Positions 1 through 7,716 of a DNA stretch of 35,809 nt are shown here, in pieces (position 1 is the stretch's first letter; each line of letters begins with the position of its first letter). Location: positions 1-35,809 of the forward strand of contig CAZRFE010000021.1 of the NCBI GenBank assembly GCA_964599565.1. Direction: 5' to 3'. The notes under the pieces were generated by a model that saw nothing but the letters and a program-made list of their open reading frames with translations, made no database searches and was not told where the DNA came from. The translations under genes and the position numbers were made by a program. The stretch is from JAJUFS01 sp964599565 (GTDB taxonomy: Bacteria; Pseudomonadota; Gammaproteobacteria; Natronospirales; JAJUFS01).

Positions 1-721
1 CGATGATGCTGTTGGTGATGAATATTTCCCCGGCCGTTTCGATCTTCGCGTCATCGAGAGACGCCTCCCGGCAATCGAGACCGCGTGCCGTGGCCAGTTC
101 AAGGACCAGGCGGCGCATCACGCCGCGCACGCCGCCCGCACCGATCGGCGGCGTCATGAGCACGCCCGCACCATCAATGATGAAAAGATTGCTCATCGTG
201 CCTTCCGTGACATGGCCCTGCGCATCACGCATCAGGCCTTCGTGAATCTCCGCATCACGCCATTCCGCGCGGGCCAGCACCTGTGGCAGACGGTTGAGGT
301 GTTTCAGGCCGGCGAGGCGCTGCGGTCCGTCGAGCACCGTGGCGCAATGACGCAGGACGACACCTGCCCGACGCCATTCGGCAAGCGATGCAGAAGCGGC
401 GCTTGTCACGATGATCCGCCGCGGCTCCGTGTTCTCGGGCGGAGCATACCCGCGCCCTCCACTGCCGCGCGTGACGATCAGCTTCACGATGTCATCACCG
501 CTCCTGCGAGCGGCGTGTTCGAGTTCGTCGATCAGCACCTGCCGTGAAATTTGCGGAAAATCCAGCGTGTGCAACCCCGTGAACAATCGCTCCAGGTGAT
601 AGTTCATCAGCGGCAAACAACCACGGTGCACGCACAGGGTTTCGAACATCCCGTCCCCGTATGCAAGGCCGCGGTCATCGACCGGAACCGCGTCTGCCTC
701 CCTTCCATCGACGAGGATCAC
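1..721 (-). CDS. pabC: 4-amino-4-deoxychorismate lyase, PLP fold-type IV (3' end cut by window edge)
   Basis: This enzyme cleaves aminodeoxychorismate to p-aminobenzoate and pyruvate in cytoplasmic folate synthesis. I translated it directly because no stop codon lies in the window. About 240 residues are present; roughly 30 C-terminal residues are missing. The family features are visible: an N-terminal DRGLAYGDGMFET segment near residues 16-28, TRGSGGRGY near 84-92, the PLP-binding lysine K140 in GLKHLNRL, and the VTEGTMSNLF segment with E173. The start is GTG at 721, overlapping the pabB stop as GTGA (718-721), so translation is probably coupled to pabB. Branched-chain or D-amino-acid transaminases share the fold, but the GLKHLNRL motif and the pabB neighbour favour PabC. 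Confidence 0.93.
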   Translation of the reverse strand, partial: MILVDGREADAVPVDDRGLAYGDGMFETLCVHRGCLPLMNYHLERLFTGLHTLDFPQISRQVLIDELEHAARRSGDDIVKLIVTRGSGGRGYAPPENTEPRRIIVTSAASASLAEWRRAGVVLRHCATVLDGPQRLAGLKHLNRLPQVLARAEWRDAEIHEGLMRDAQGHVTEGTMSNLFIIDGAGVLMTPPIGAGGVRGVMRRLVLELATARGLDCREASLDDAKIETAGEIFITNSII

Positions 722-2055
722 TGCTTGCCTCCCGTGAGTGCGAGCAGCATGCCGCGCGCCTTTGCGCGCGTTTCATCGACCTCACGCGCGGGATCCGAAT
801 CCGCAACGATGCCCGCGCCCGCGCGAAAGGAAACATTCTTGCCATCACGCATGATCGTGCGGATGAGAATGTTCAGATCCGCGCTGCCGTCACGGTTGAT
901 GTAGCCGAGCGAGCCCGTATACGCGCAACGCGCGGACTGCTCCAGCTCCGCAATGATTTCCATGCAACGCACTTTCGGGCACCCGGTTATCGTGCCGCCG
1001 GGGAACACGGCGCTGATGACGTCTGCAACACCGATCTCCGGACGGCGGCGTGCGCGTACGTTGGACACGATGTGATGCACGTGCGCGTAGCTTTCGAGAG
1101 TCATCAGCTCGTTCACTTCCACGCTGCCGGGGATCGCAATCCTGCCGAGATCGTTGCGTTCGAGATCGATGAGCATGATGTGCTCGGCGCGCTCCTTGGG
1201 ATGCGCAATGAGTTCCGCGAGCAGCGCGCGATCCTTCTTCACATCGTCGCCACGCGGTCGCGTGCCTGCGATCGGCCGTGTCTGTACACGCTCGCCACGA
1301 ATCTCGACAAGCCGTTCGGGGGATGAACTGATGATCGCCTGGTCTCCCCACGTGACGAGTGCTGCAAACGGCGCGGGGTTTGCGCGGCGCAGGTGATCGT
1401 GGATTTCCCAGTGCGGGATGTGCGCATCGATCTCGCCGGACCAGTTTCGCGAAATATTCGCCTGGAAGACATCGCCGTCGATGATGTAGCGCACGACCCG
1501 CTCGACCATGCGTTCGTAGCGGCGCGGATCGTCTTCATGCGCCACGAACTGCAGCAGGCGCGGATCCGGCAACGGCGCCGCGGCTTCGATATCCGCCTGC
1601 ATGACGTCCAGCAGCGAATCGTCTTCGCCTGCGAGCCATGCCCTGTTCGTGGCGTGATCGCGAATGACGGCCGCGGGGAAACGCGTCGCGCATGCCACCG
1701 GCCAGCGACGGTCCGGAAAGAGTTTCAGTTTCGGTTCGATTTCCGCGGCAAGTTCGTAGGCGAGAAACACGAACCAGCCACCGTGAAACGGCAGAAACGC
1801 AGCGTCAGGCGATGGGCGCGAATGCTCGACATCCAGCCAGTGCTGCAGGGAGGCGAGAAAGCCGTTCGCCGCGTGCGGGCCTTCGAGCGCGCCGGCGTGA
1901 TCCAGCGTCAGGGACTCTCCGGGAAACGCGAACAGGATGTCATGCCTGCCGAGTTCGCCGCGCGCTGCACTTTCCAGCAGGTGCGGATAACGGGAGGGAG
2001 CGTGCCGATGCAGCGCCAGCAGGTCCGGCGCACCGTGAATTTCCCGGATCGCCAT
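718..2055 (-). CDS. pabB: Aminodeoxychorismate synthase component I
   Basis: With a glutamine amidotransferase (PabA/TrpG, not in this window) it converts chorismate to aminodeoxychorismate for folate synthesis. I place the start at ATG 2055 (445 aa) because GAGG lies six bases upstream and the alignment to PabB begins there; a longer upstream reading frame exists but overlaps fabF. The chorismate-binding domain occupies roughly residues 175-440, with HPKERAEHIMLIDLERNDLG around 286-305, PGGTITGCPK near 353-362 and GAGIVADSDP near the C-terminus. Residue 263 lies in RPIAGTRPRG: alanine stands where E. coli PabB has its covalent-intermediate lysine (PIKGT). TrpE has alanine here, but the overlap with pabC argues for the PabB role. 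It follows fabF by 55 bases on the same strand. Confidence 0.9.
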   Translation of the reverse strand: MAIREIHGAPDLLALHRHAPSRYPHLLESAARGELGRHDILFAFPGESLTLDHAGALEGPHAANGFLASLQHWLDVEHSRPSPDAAFLPFHGGWFVFLAYELAAEIEPKLKLFPDRRWPVACATRFPAAVIRDHATNRAWLAGEDDSLLDVMQADIEAAAPLPDPRLLQFVAHEDDPRRYERMVERVVRYIIDGDVFQANISRNWSGEIDAHIPHWEIHDHLRRANPAPFAALVTWGDQAIISSSPERLVEIRGERVQTRPIAGTRPRGDDVKKDRALLAELIAHPKERAEHIMLIDLERNDLGRIAIPGSVEVNELMTLESYAHVHHIVSNVRARRRPEIGVADVISAVFPGGTITGCPKVRCMEIIAELEQSARCAYTGSLGYINRDGSADLNILIRTIMRDGKNVSFRAGAGIVADSDPAREVDETRAKARGMLLALTGGKQ

Positions 2056-2110
2056 GTCACGCCTCATCGCCAGGGGAATCCGCCGCCGCGCGATCGCGCG
2101 GCGGCGACCG

Positions 2111-3352
2111 TCAGATTTTCCGGAAGACCAGCGTGCCGTTGGTGCCGCCGAAGCCGAAGGAGTTCGACATGGCAATGTCGATCTTCATCTTGCGCGCCTT
2201 GTGCGGCACGTAGTCGAGATCGCAGCCTTCATCCGGGTTGTCGAGGTTGATCGTCGGCGGCGCGACCTGGTCGCGGATGGCGAGCACGGTGAAGATCGCT
2301 TCGACGCCGCCCGCGGCGCCCAGCAGGTGTCCCGTCATCGACTTCGTCGATGACACTGCAACCTTGCCGGCGTGTTCGCCGAACGCGCGCTTGATCGCGA
2401 TGGTCTCGCCCTTGTCGCCGACCTGCGTCGACGTGCCGTGTGCGTTGATGTAATCGACGTCACCGGCCTCGATGCCGGCGTCGGCAAGTGCGGTGACCAT
2501 GCACTGGCGCGCGCCTTCGCCGTCTTCCGGCGGCGAGGTGATGTGATAGGCATCGCCGCTCTGGCCCATGCCGATCAGTTCGCAATAGATCTTCGCGCCG
2601 CGTGCCTTTGCGTGTTCGTATTCTTCAATGACGACGACGCCTGCACCGTCCGACAGCACGAAGCCATCGCGATCCTTGTCCCAGGGGCGAGATGCATGCT
2701 GCGGATCGTCGTTGCGCGTGGAAAGCGCACGCGCTGCGCAGAAGCCGCCGACGCCGAGCGGCGTCGTCGCGAACTCCGCGCCGCCCGCGATCATGATTTC
2801 CGCATCGCCGTGCTGGATGATGCGCGCGGCATGGCCGATGTTGTGCGTGGCCGTCGTGCATGCCGTGACGATCGCAAGGTTCGGACCTTTCAGTCCGTAC
2901 ATGATCGAAAGATTTCCCGAGATCATGTTGATGATGCTGCCGGGGACGAAGAACGGCGACACCTTCCGCGGACCGTTGTTCTCGGCAATGTTCAGCGAGG
3001 TGTTCTCGATCGAATAGAGGCCGCCGATGCCTGCGCCGACCATCACGCCGATACGCGGCGCGTTCTCCGGCGTAACCTCGAAACGTGCGTCCTTGACGGC
3101 CTGGATGGATGCCGCAAGCCCATAATGAATGAACGGGTCCATGCGCCGCGCTTCCTTCGCCGAGATGTAATCCTCGACGTTGAAATCCTTCACCTCACCG
3201 GCGAAGCGCGTGGGGAAGTTTGCGGGGTCAAAATGCGTGATCGGCCCGATGCCGCTCTTGCCGGCGGTGATGTTCTTCCAGGCCTCGTCAACCGAGTTGC
3301 CGACAGGCGAAACGATGCCGAGACCGGTTACAACGACGCGACGCTTGGACAA
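2111..3352 (-). CDS. fabF: Beta-ketoacyl-ACP synthase II
   Basis: This cytosolic condensing enzyme elongates acyl-ACP with malonyl-ACP. The 413-residue protein has the full thiolase-fold catalytic set: nucleophile C165 in VTACTTATH, H305 in NAHGTSTQVGD, and H342 in KSMTGHLLGAAGG. The N-terminal MSKRRVVVTGLGIVSPVG and the C-terminal SNSFGFGGTNG are typical. It lies about 110 bases downstream of acpP on the same strand, the usual acpP-fabF order. FabB is the alternative, but the length, the sequence around C165 and position after acpP favour FabF. Confidence 0.97.
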   Translation of the reverse strand: MSKRRVVVTGLGIVSPVGNSVDEAWKNITAGKSGIGPITHFDPANFPTRFAGEVKDFNVEDYISAKEARRMDPFIHYGLAASIQAVKDARFEVTPENAPRIGVMVGAGIGGLYSIENTSLNIAENNGPRKVSPFFVPGSIINMISGNLSIMYGLKGPNLAIVTACTTATHNIGHAARIIQHGDAEIMIAGGAEFATTPLGVGGFCAARALSTRNDDPQHASRPWDKDRDGFVLSDGAGVVVIEEYEHAKARGAKIYCELIGMGQSGDAYHITSPPEDGEGARQCMVTALADAGIEAGDVDYINAHGTSTQVGDKGETIAIKRAFGEHAGKVAVSSTKSMTGHLLGAAGGVEAIFTVLAIRDQVAPPTINLDNPDEGCDLDYVPHKARKMKIDIAMSNSFGFGGTNGTLVFRKI

Positions 3353-3465
3353 GGGACACCTCTGGTCAATACGCTGTTCTGTTCAGGTTGCTTCTGACCG
3401 CGCTTCAGAAATGGAAACGCCGTTGCCACTCGCGCGGCAACGGCATTCACCATTGCGCAATCGAA

Positions 3466-3708
3466 TCAGTTGTCGCCGAGATGCTCGTTGATGTAGTTGA
3501 CAGCCTGCTGGACGGTGGTGATCTTTTCCGCTTCTTCATCCGGAATTTCGCACTCGAATTCCTCTTCGAGAGCCATCACCAGTTCCACGGTGTCGAGCGA
3601 GTCGGCGCCAAGATCGTCGACGAAGGAAGACTCCGGCTTGACCTCATCTTCCTTGACGCCCAGCTGTTCCACGACGATCTTCTTAACACGTTCTTCGACG
3701 CTGCTCAT
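3466..3708 (-). CDS. acpP: Acyl carrier protein
   Basis: This is the carrier of growing acyl chains in fatty-acid synthesis. The acidic 80-residue protein has the phosphopantetheine attachment serine S37 in DDLGADSLDTVELVMALEEE. I chose ATG 3708, which gives MSSVEERVKKIVVEQLG and the standard length; an in-frame extension upstream adds residues unlike any ACP. The GGAGGA ribosome site is ten bases upstream, and the bases between it and ATG include a perfect 12-base palindrome. A TACAAT -10-like element lies upstream, so acpP may have its own promoter besides read-through from fabG. Confidence 0.98.
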   Translation of the reverse strand: MSSVEERVKKIVVEQLGVKEDEVKPESSFVDDLGADSLDTVELVMALEEEFECEIPDEEAEKITTVQQAVNYINEHLGDN

Positions 3709-3870
3709 GACTTGCAAGTCCTCCAATGGTTTGCCTTCGAGGCAATGGATCGAGTCGAGCCAGTGCCACTGCGGGCGGTATTGTAGAGAAAAGCCCGATG
3801 GCGTGCCACACAAGCGGAAAACGCTCGTTTGAAATGGCTCAAGTGATTGAAAACAGGGTAAAAACACCCC
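3709..3870 (-). promoter_or_regulatory. acpP leader: -10-like element, small hairpin and SD-spacer palindrome
   Basis: This is the gap between fabG and acpP. On the minus strand TACAAT (3785-3780) resembles a sigma70 -10 element, but no good -35 lies at 17 bases. A 6-bp hairpin (3731-3745) follows, then GGAGGA and the palindrome GACTTGCAAGTC (3709-3720) just before ATG. Directly after the fabG stop, GGGT/ACCC arms (3856-3859 and 3866-3869) followed by GTTTTC could form a weak terminator. The elements are seen in the sequence; promoter and terminator function are inferred. Confidence 0.4.
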
Positions 3871-4614
3871 TTACGGCATATACATTCCGCCATTCACGTT
3901 GATGGTCTCGCCGGTGATGTAGGACGCTCCCGGCGAGGCCAGGAACAGCACCGCCTGCGCGATGTCTTCCGGCTGGCCGAGACGTCCGAGCGGCACCTGC
4001 GAAAGCATCGCGTCGCGGTTCGCTTCCGGCAGATCCTTCGTCATGTCCGTGTCGATGAAGCCGGGTGCGACGACATTGACGGTAATGCCGCGCGAACCGA
4101 TCTCGCGCGCCATGGACTTCGTGAACCCGATGATGCCCGCCTTCGCCGCGCAGTAGTTCGCCTGGCCGGGGTTGCCGACCAGCCCGACGACGGACGCGAT
4201 ATTGATGATGCGTCCCTTCTTCGCCTTCATCATGCCGCGCATCACGCCCTTGCTCAGGTGGAAGATCGACGAGAGGTTCGTGTTGATCACATCCTCCCAC
4301 TCCTCGTCCTTCATGCGCATCAGCAGGTTGTCGCGCGTGATGCCGGCGTTGTTCACGAGAATGGTCGGCGCGCCGTGCGCATCGGACACGTCCTTGAGAA
4401 AGGCTTCGATGTTCGCCTTGTCGCTGATGTTCAGCACGCGGCCTTCGCCGCGAATGCCGTTGTCCCTGAAGTATGCAGTGATCGCCTGCGCGCCGCTGTC
4501 GCTGGTCGCCGTGCCGATTATTGTCGCACCGGCCTTTCCGAGTGCGAGTGCGATGGCGCGACCGATGCCGCGCGAGGCGCCGGTGACAACGGCAAGTTCA
4601 TTGTCGAGCTGCAT
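3871..4614 (-). CDS. fabG: 3-oxoacyl-ACP reductase
   Basis: This NADPH-dependent reductase makes beta-hydroxyacyl-ACP in the fatty-acid elongation cycle. The 247-residue classical short-chain dehydrogenase has the nucleotide motif TGASRGIG (11-18), NNAG (88-91), and the catalytic triad S141, Y154 and K158 in YCAAK. The GGAGG ribosome site is eight bases before ATG, inside the 15-base gap after fabD, so the two are cotranscribed. Length and motifs match FabG throughout. Other SDR reductases are excluded mainly by position between fabD and acpP. Confidence 0.97.
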   Translation of the reverse strand: MQLDNELAVVTGASRGIGRAIALALGKAGATIIGTATSDSGAQAITAYFRDNGIRGEGRVLNISDKANIEAFLKDVSDAHGAPTILVNNAGITRDNLLMRMKDEEWEDVINTNLSSIFHLSKGVMRGMMKAKKGRIINIASVVGLVGNPGQANYCAAKAGIIGFTKSMAREIGSRGITVNVVAPGFIDTDMTKDLPEANRDAMLSQVPLGRLGQPEDIAQAVLFLASPGASYITGETINVNGGMYMP

Positions 4615-4629
4615 GTTCTGATCCTCCGA

Positions 4630-5565
4630 TTATTGACCGGCGGCCTGCACGGCCTCGGAAAGCCCGGCCGGGTCCGTCACGGCGACGACGTTCATCGACT
4701 TCTCGATGCGACGATTCAATCCTGCCAGCACCTTTCCCGGGCCGCACTCGATGACGCCGGTGACTCCCTTCCCTGCCATGTAACGGATGGTTTCCGTCCA
4801 GCGCACCGGGCTGTAGAGCTGTTCCACCAGCGCCCTGCGGATCGCATCCGCTTGCTCGTGCGTCGAGACGTCCACGTTGTGCACGACAGGAATGACAGGC
4901 GCCTTCACCGTCACCGATGCAAGCCGCGCCGCCATTTCATCTGCCGCCGGCTTCATCAGCGCGCAGTGCGACGGCACGCTGACCAGCAACGGCAAAGCGC
5001 GCTTTGCGCCCTTTGCCTTGAGTATCTCGACGGCGCGATCCACCGCGGCTTTCGCGCCCGCGATCACGACCTGGCCGGGCGAATTGAAATTCACCGCGCT
5101 CACCACCTCGCCCTGCGCGGCTTCCGCGCATCCTTCGCGAACGTCCTCGTCGTCGAGACCGAGGATCGCTGCCATCGCGCCCGTGCCCGCCGGCACCGCG
5201 CGCTGCATGGCCTGACCGCGGAACTCGACGAGTTTCACGGCGTCTGTGAAATCCAGCGCACCCGCGCAGACGAGTGCGGTGTATTCGCCGAGACTGTGTC
5301 CGGCCATGAATGCCGGAGGATGATCCGACGCGGACGAGAACGCGCGCCACACCGCGACGCCTGCCGCGAGCAGCGCGGGCTGTGTGCGCTCCGTGGCATT
5401 CAGTTCGCTTTCCGGACCTTCCTGCGACAGTTTCCACAGGTCATACCCGAGCGCGTCGGACGCCTGCTGAAACGTCTCGCGTATGGCGGCCTGCCCGGCG
5501 CCAAGTTCCGCGAGCATGCCCACGGCTTGCGAGCCCTGGCCCGGGAAGACGACGGCGTAAGACAT
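4630..5565 (-). CDS. fabD: Malonyl-CoA:ACP transacylase
   Basis: This enzyme loads malonyl groups onto ACP. The start ATG 5565 (311 aa) gives the canonical MSYAVVFPGQGSQAVGM; AGGGGG lies four to five bases upstream, and longer in-frame readings have no homology. The catalytic serine is S91 in AGHSLGEYTAL and the partner histidine H200 in VPSHCALM. It heads the fab cluster in this window. plsX, rpmF and fabH, which often precede it in gammaproteobacteria, are not upstream; a rhombosortase gene is there instead. Confidence 0.97.
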   Translation of the reverse strand: MSYAVVFPGQGSQAVGMLAELGAGQAAIRETFQQASDALGYDLWKLSQEGPESELNATERTQPALLAAGVAVWRAFSSASDHPPAFMAGHSLGEYTALVCAGALDFTDAVKLVEFRGQAMQRAVPAGTGAMAAILGLDDEDVREGCAEAAQGEVVSAVNFNSPGQVVIAGAKAAVDRAVEILKAKGAKRALPLLVSVPSHCALMKPAADEMAARLASVTVKAPVIPVVHNVDVSTHEQADAIRRALVEQLYSPVRWTETIRYMAGKGVTGVIECGPGKVLAGLNRRIEKSMNVVAVTDPAGLSEAVQAAGQ

Positions 5566-5607
5566 AATTCCCCCTGACGATGCATATATAAGAATGAAAA
5601 GGCCGGC

Positions 5608-5640
5608 ATTATACCGGAGCTGTTCGCTTTTCCAGCGAAC
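5608..5640 (-). promoter_or_regulatory. Putative fabD promoter with inverted repeat
   Basis: A perfect TATAAT on the minus strand (5613-5608) overlaps the stop codon of the upstream rhombosortase gene, about 43 bases before fabD. The expected -35 region is poor but is covered by the inverted repeat GTTCGCT-N5-AGCGAAC (5622-5640). The repeat is also coding sequence for the rhombosortase C-terminus. The bases are seen; promoter and operator roles are inferred. Confidence 0.45.
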
Positions 5641-6208
5641 GCATCGCCGCTGCGGCCAGCAGCCCCCCAACTGCGCCATACAGGTGCGCGTCGACGATCA
5701 CCGCACCGCCCGCGGCTTCGGCCGTGAACGGCAACGCGCCCGCCCACTGCTCCCACGCGAGCTTCATCGCCACGCCGATGACGAGCAGCCAGCGCATGCG
5801 ACTCTCCAGGCCGCGATCAAGCAGCGCACCGCCGACCAGCAGCCCATGCAGTATCCCGGAAAGACCCACGTACCACGCGAGCTGCGGTTCGAGCAGCAGA
5901 AAACCCATGCAGATGACGGCCCAGCTGCCGGCAAGCAGCAATAGCCAGTGCCGCGGGCGCAGGCCCGGTGCGAACAGCACACCGATGAGCGCCAGGCCCG
6001 CGATGTTGAGCGCGAGATGCCCGAGTCCAAGGTGAACGAGATGTCCCGTGACAAGACGCCACCACTCGCCGGCAAGGATCGCCGACCGCTCATACCGTAA
6101 AGCCGGACTCGCACTGCCGCCGATCACCGACAGCACGACGGCGCCTGCGCCAAGCAGCCACAGCGGCCATGCGCGCCTCGTGGACGAAAGTTGCAGAAAA
6201 TTCTTCAC
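5609..6208 (-). CDS. rrtA: Rhombosortase-type rhomboid intramembrane serine protease
   Basis: Rhombosortases are inner-membrane rhomboid proteases that cleave the GlyGly-CTERM tail of exported proteins, many of which are type II secretion substrates. The 199-residue protein is mostly hydrophobic, with about six membrane segments. The catalytic serine is S117 in YVGLSGILHG, and the paired histidine is H175 in VDAHLYGAVGG, a sequence typical of this subfamily rather than of GlpG. H56, H60, H64 and N68 lie in a conserved early helix pair. The start is GTG at 6208, with GGGG seven bases upstream. It is divergent from gspG, which fits a role with the secretion system. No GlyGly-CTERM protein is encoded in this window. 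Confidence 0.85.
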   Translation of the reverse strand: MKNFLQLSSTRRAWPLWLLGAGAVVLSVIGGSASPALRYERSAILAGEWWRLVTGHLVHLGLGHLALNIAGLALIGVLFAPGLRPRHWLLLLAGSWAVICMGFLLLEPQLAWYVGLSGILHGLLVGGALLDRGLESRMRWLLVIGVAMKLAWEQWAGALPFTAEAAGGAVIVDAHLYGAVGGLLAAAAMRSLEKRTAPV

Positions 6209-6326
6209 TGATGCCCCGAGGTCATTGAATGACTGTTTTGTGTATCATCCGGACTTTCCGTAACGCCAGTAAGCCCGCGCCATCCTGGCACGTCAACGGC
6301 AGTATCGCGGGAGGGACAATACAGAC
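6209..6326. promoter_or_regulatory. Divergent control region between rhombosortase gene and gspG operon
   Basis: This 118-base region must carry promoters for both directions. It contains a 13-base perfect inverted repeat GTCATT-G-AATGAC (6221-6233) and, on the plus strand, TATCAT, a possible -10 element for gspG without a good -35 at standard spacing. GGGAGGG serves as ribosome site eleven bases before gspG. A shared operator is a reasonable inference but unproven. Confidence 0.4.
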
Positions 6327-6770
6327 ATGCATCGCAGACATCAGTCCGGCTTCACGCTGATCGAAATCATGGTGGTCATCGTCATCATCGGCATTCTCGC
6401 CGCCGCCGTGCTGCCGAATCTCATGGGCGAACCCGACAAGGCGCGCGTAGTGAAGGCGAAGTCCGATATCCAGGCGCTGGAAGCCGCGCTCGAACGTTAC
6501 CGCCTCGACAACTTCCGCTATCCGACGACGGACCAGGGACTGGATGCGCTGATCAGGAAACCGGCGGGTGCACCCGAGCCGCGCAACTATCCGCCGGGCG
6601 GTTACGTGAAATCGCTGCCACAGGATCCCTGGGGCAATGATTATGTCTACCTCAATCCCGGCAAGCACGGGCAGATCGACATCTACTCCTTCGGTGCCGA
6701 CGGCCAGCCGGGCGGCGAAGAGATGAACGCGGATATCGGCAACTGGAATCCCGACAGGGACGGCCGGTAA
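6327..6770 (+). CDS. gspG: Type II secretion major pseudopilin GspG
   Basis: This is the main subunit of the type II secretion pseudopilus. The 147-residue protein has a short basic leader cut by prepilin peptidase after G8 (SG/FTLIEIMVV), with the conserved glutamate five residues into the mature chain and a hydrophobic N-terminal helix. The C-terminal half shows the GspG signatures YPTTDQGLDAL, LPQDPWGNDYVY and DIYSFGADGQPGGE, the last forming the calcium site in known structures. It is first of eight co-oriented gsp genes. The length and calcium-loop sequence separate it from type IV pilins. Confidence 0.97.
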   Translation: MHRRHQSGFTLIEIMVVIVIIGILAAAVLPNLMGEPDKARVVKAKSDIQALEAALERYRLDNFRYPTTDQGLDALIRKPAGAPEPRNYPPGGYVKSLPQDPWGNDYVYLNPGKHGQIDIYSFGADGQPGGEEMNADIGNWNPDRDGR

Positions 6771-6787
6771 TTCGCGCGGACGTTCAC

Positions 6788-7330
6788 ATGCCGCGCATGC
6801 GCGGATTCACGCTGCTGGAAATCCTGATCGTGATGGTGCTCATCGCGATCCTCACCGCGGCCGCCATCAACATCATCAGTTTCACGGTTCGCGACGCCGA
6901 TGCGGAAACCGAGGCGCGGCGTATCGCCGCGCTCGGCACGCTTGCTGCAGAAGAAGCGTTGCTCACCGGGCGTGAGTACGGGTTGCGCATCGACGAGGAG
7001 GCGCTTCATTTCCTGCTCTTCGACGATGTCTCCGGCCAGTGGCAACCGCTGACGGACGACCGGATATTCCATCCGCGGCCCATTCCCGAAACGCTGTCGA
7101 TTGAACTCGTGCTGGAGGGCCAGGACGTCAAGCTCGGCGAAACGGCATCGGCGGAAGACACTGGCCCGGAAGACGCCGGCGAGGACGTTCCCGAGCCACC
7201 GCAGCTGGTTTTTCTTTCGAGCGGCGAGATCACGCCGTTCACGCTTACCGTCGTCGATGAAGATGGCGAAACATGGACGGTCGAAGGCGATCTTCTTGGA
7301 CGCATGCAGATCGAAGGCGAATCGCCATGA
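6788..7330 (+). CDS. gspH: Type II secretion minor pseudopilin GspH
   Basis: GspH is a minor pseudopilin of the pseudopilus. The 180-residue protein has the prepilin leader MPRMRG/FTLLEILIV, cleaved after G6, with the conserved glutamate present, then an N-terminal helix and a globular domain. Residues about 117-138 form a Glu/Asp/Pro-rich segment that looks like a flexible insertion. The sequence diverges more than GspG, as usual for GspH; the assignment rests on the prepilin motif plus the position between gspG and gspI. It follows gspG by 17 bases. Confidence 0.9.
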   Translation: MPRMRGFTLLEILIVMVLIAILTAAAINIISFTVRDADAETEARRIAALGTLAAEEALLTGREYGLRIDEEALHFLLFDDVSGQWQPLTDDRIFHPRPIPETLSIELVLEGQDVKLGETASAEDTGPEDAGEDVPEPPQLVFLSSGEITPFTLTVVDEDGETWTVEGDLLGRMQIEGESP

Positions 7331-7716
7331 AACGCGCACGCGGTTTCACGTTGATGGAGATTCTCGTCGCGCTTGCCGTCGTCGGCGTCGGCCTTGCGGC
7401 GCTCATCGGCAAGAGCGCGGAGTCGACGCGCTCCGCCGCGGATCTCCGCGACCGCACGTATGCGGGCTGGGTTGCGCAGAATGTCCTGACGGAAATCCGC
7501 ATCACGCCACAGACGCTGAACACCGGCACGAGACACGGCGAGGAAATGCTTGCCGGCGAACGCTGGACATGGACGGTGGAGATCAACGAAGCCGCCGTGC
7601 CGTCGCTGCGCAATGTCGTGGTGCGCGTAAGTCGCGATGGCGATGACGGTTCGATCGTCACGCTCTCGTCGTTCCAGCTCACGCAACCGCAGGTCGATCC
7701 CGGGGTGCACGAATGA
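7327..7716 (+). CDS. gspI: Type II secretion minor pseudopilin GspI
   Basis: GspI is a pseudopilus tip protein, which in known systems complexes with GspJ and GspK. I chose ATG 7327, overlapping the gspH stop as ATGA, because it places the cleavage site MKRARG/FTLMEILVALAV at the N-terminus and gives the usual 129 residues; a longer in-frame start 54 bases upstream would bury that signal. The segment RTYAGWVAQNVLTEIR near residues 45-60 resembles the conserved GspI W-A-N region. It also overlaps gspJ by four bases. Confidence 0.94.
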   Translation: MKRARGFTLMEILVALAVVGVGLAALIGKSAESTRSAADLRDRTYAGWVAQNVLTEIRITPQTLNTGTRHGEEMLAGERWTWTVEINEAAVPSLRNVVVRVSRDGDDGSIVTLSSFQLTQPQVDPGVHE

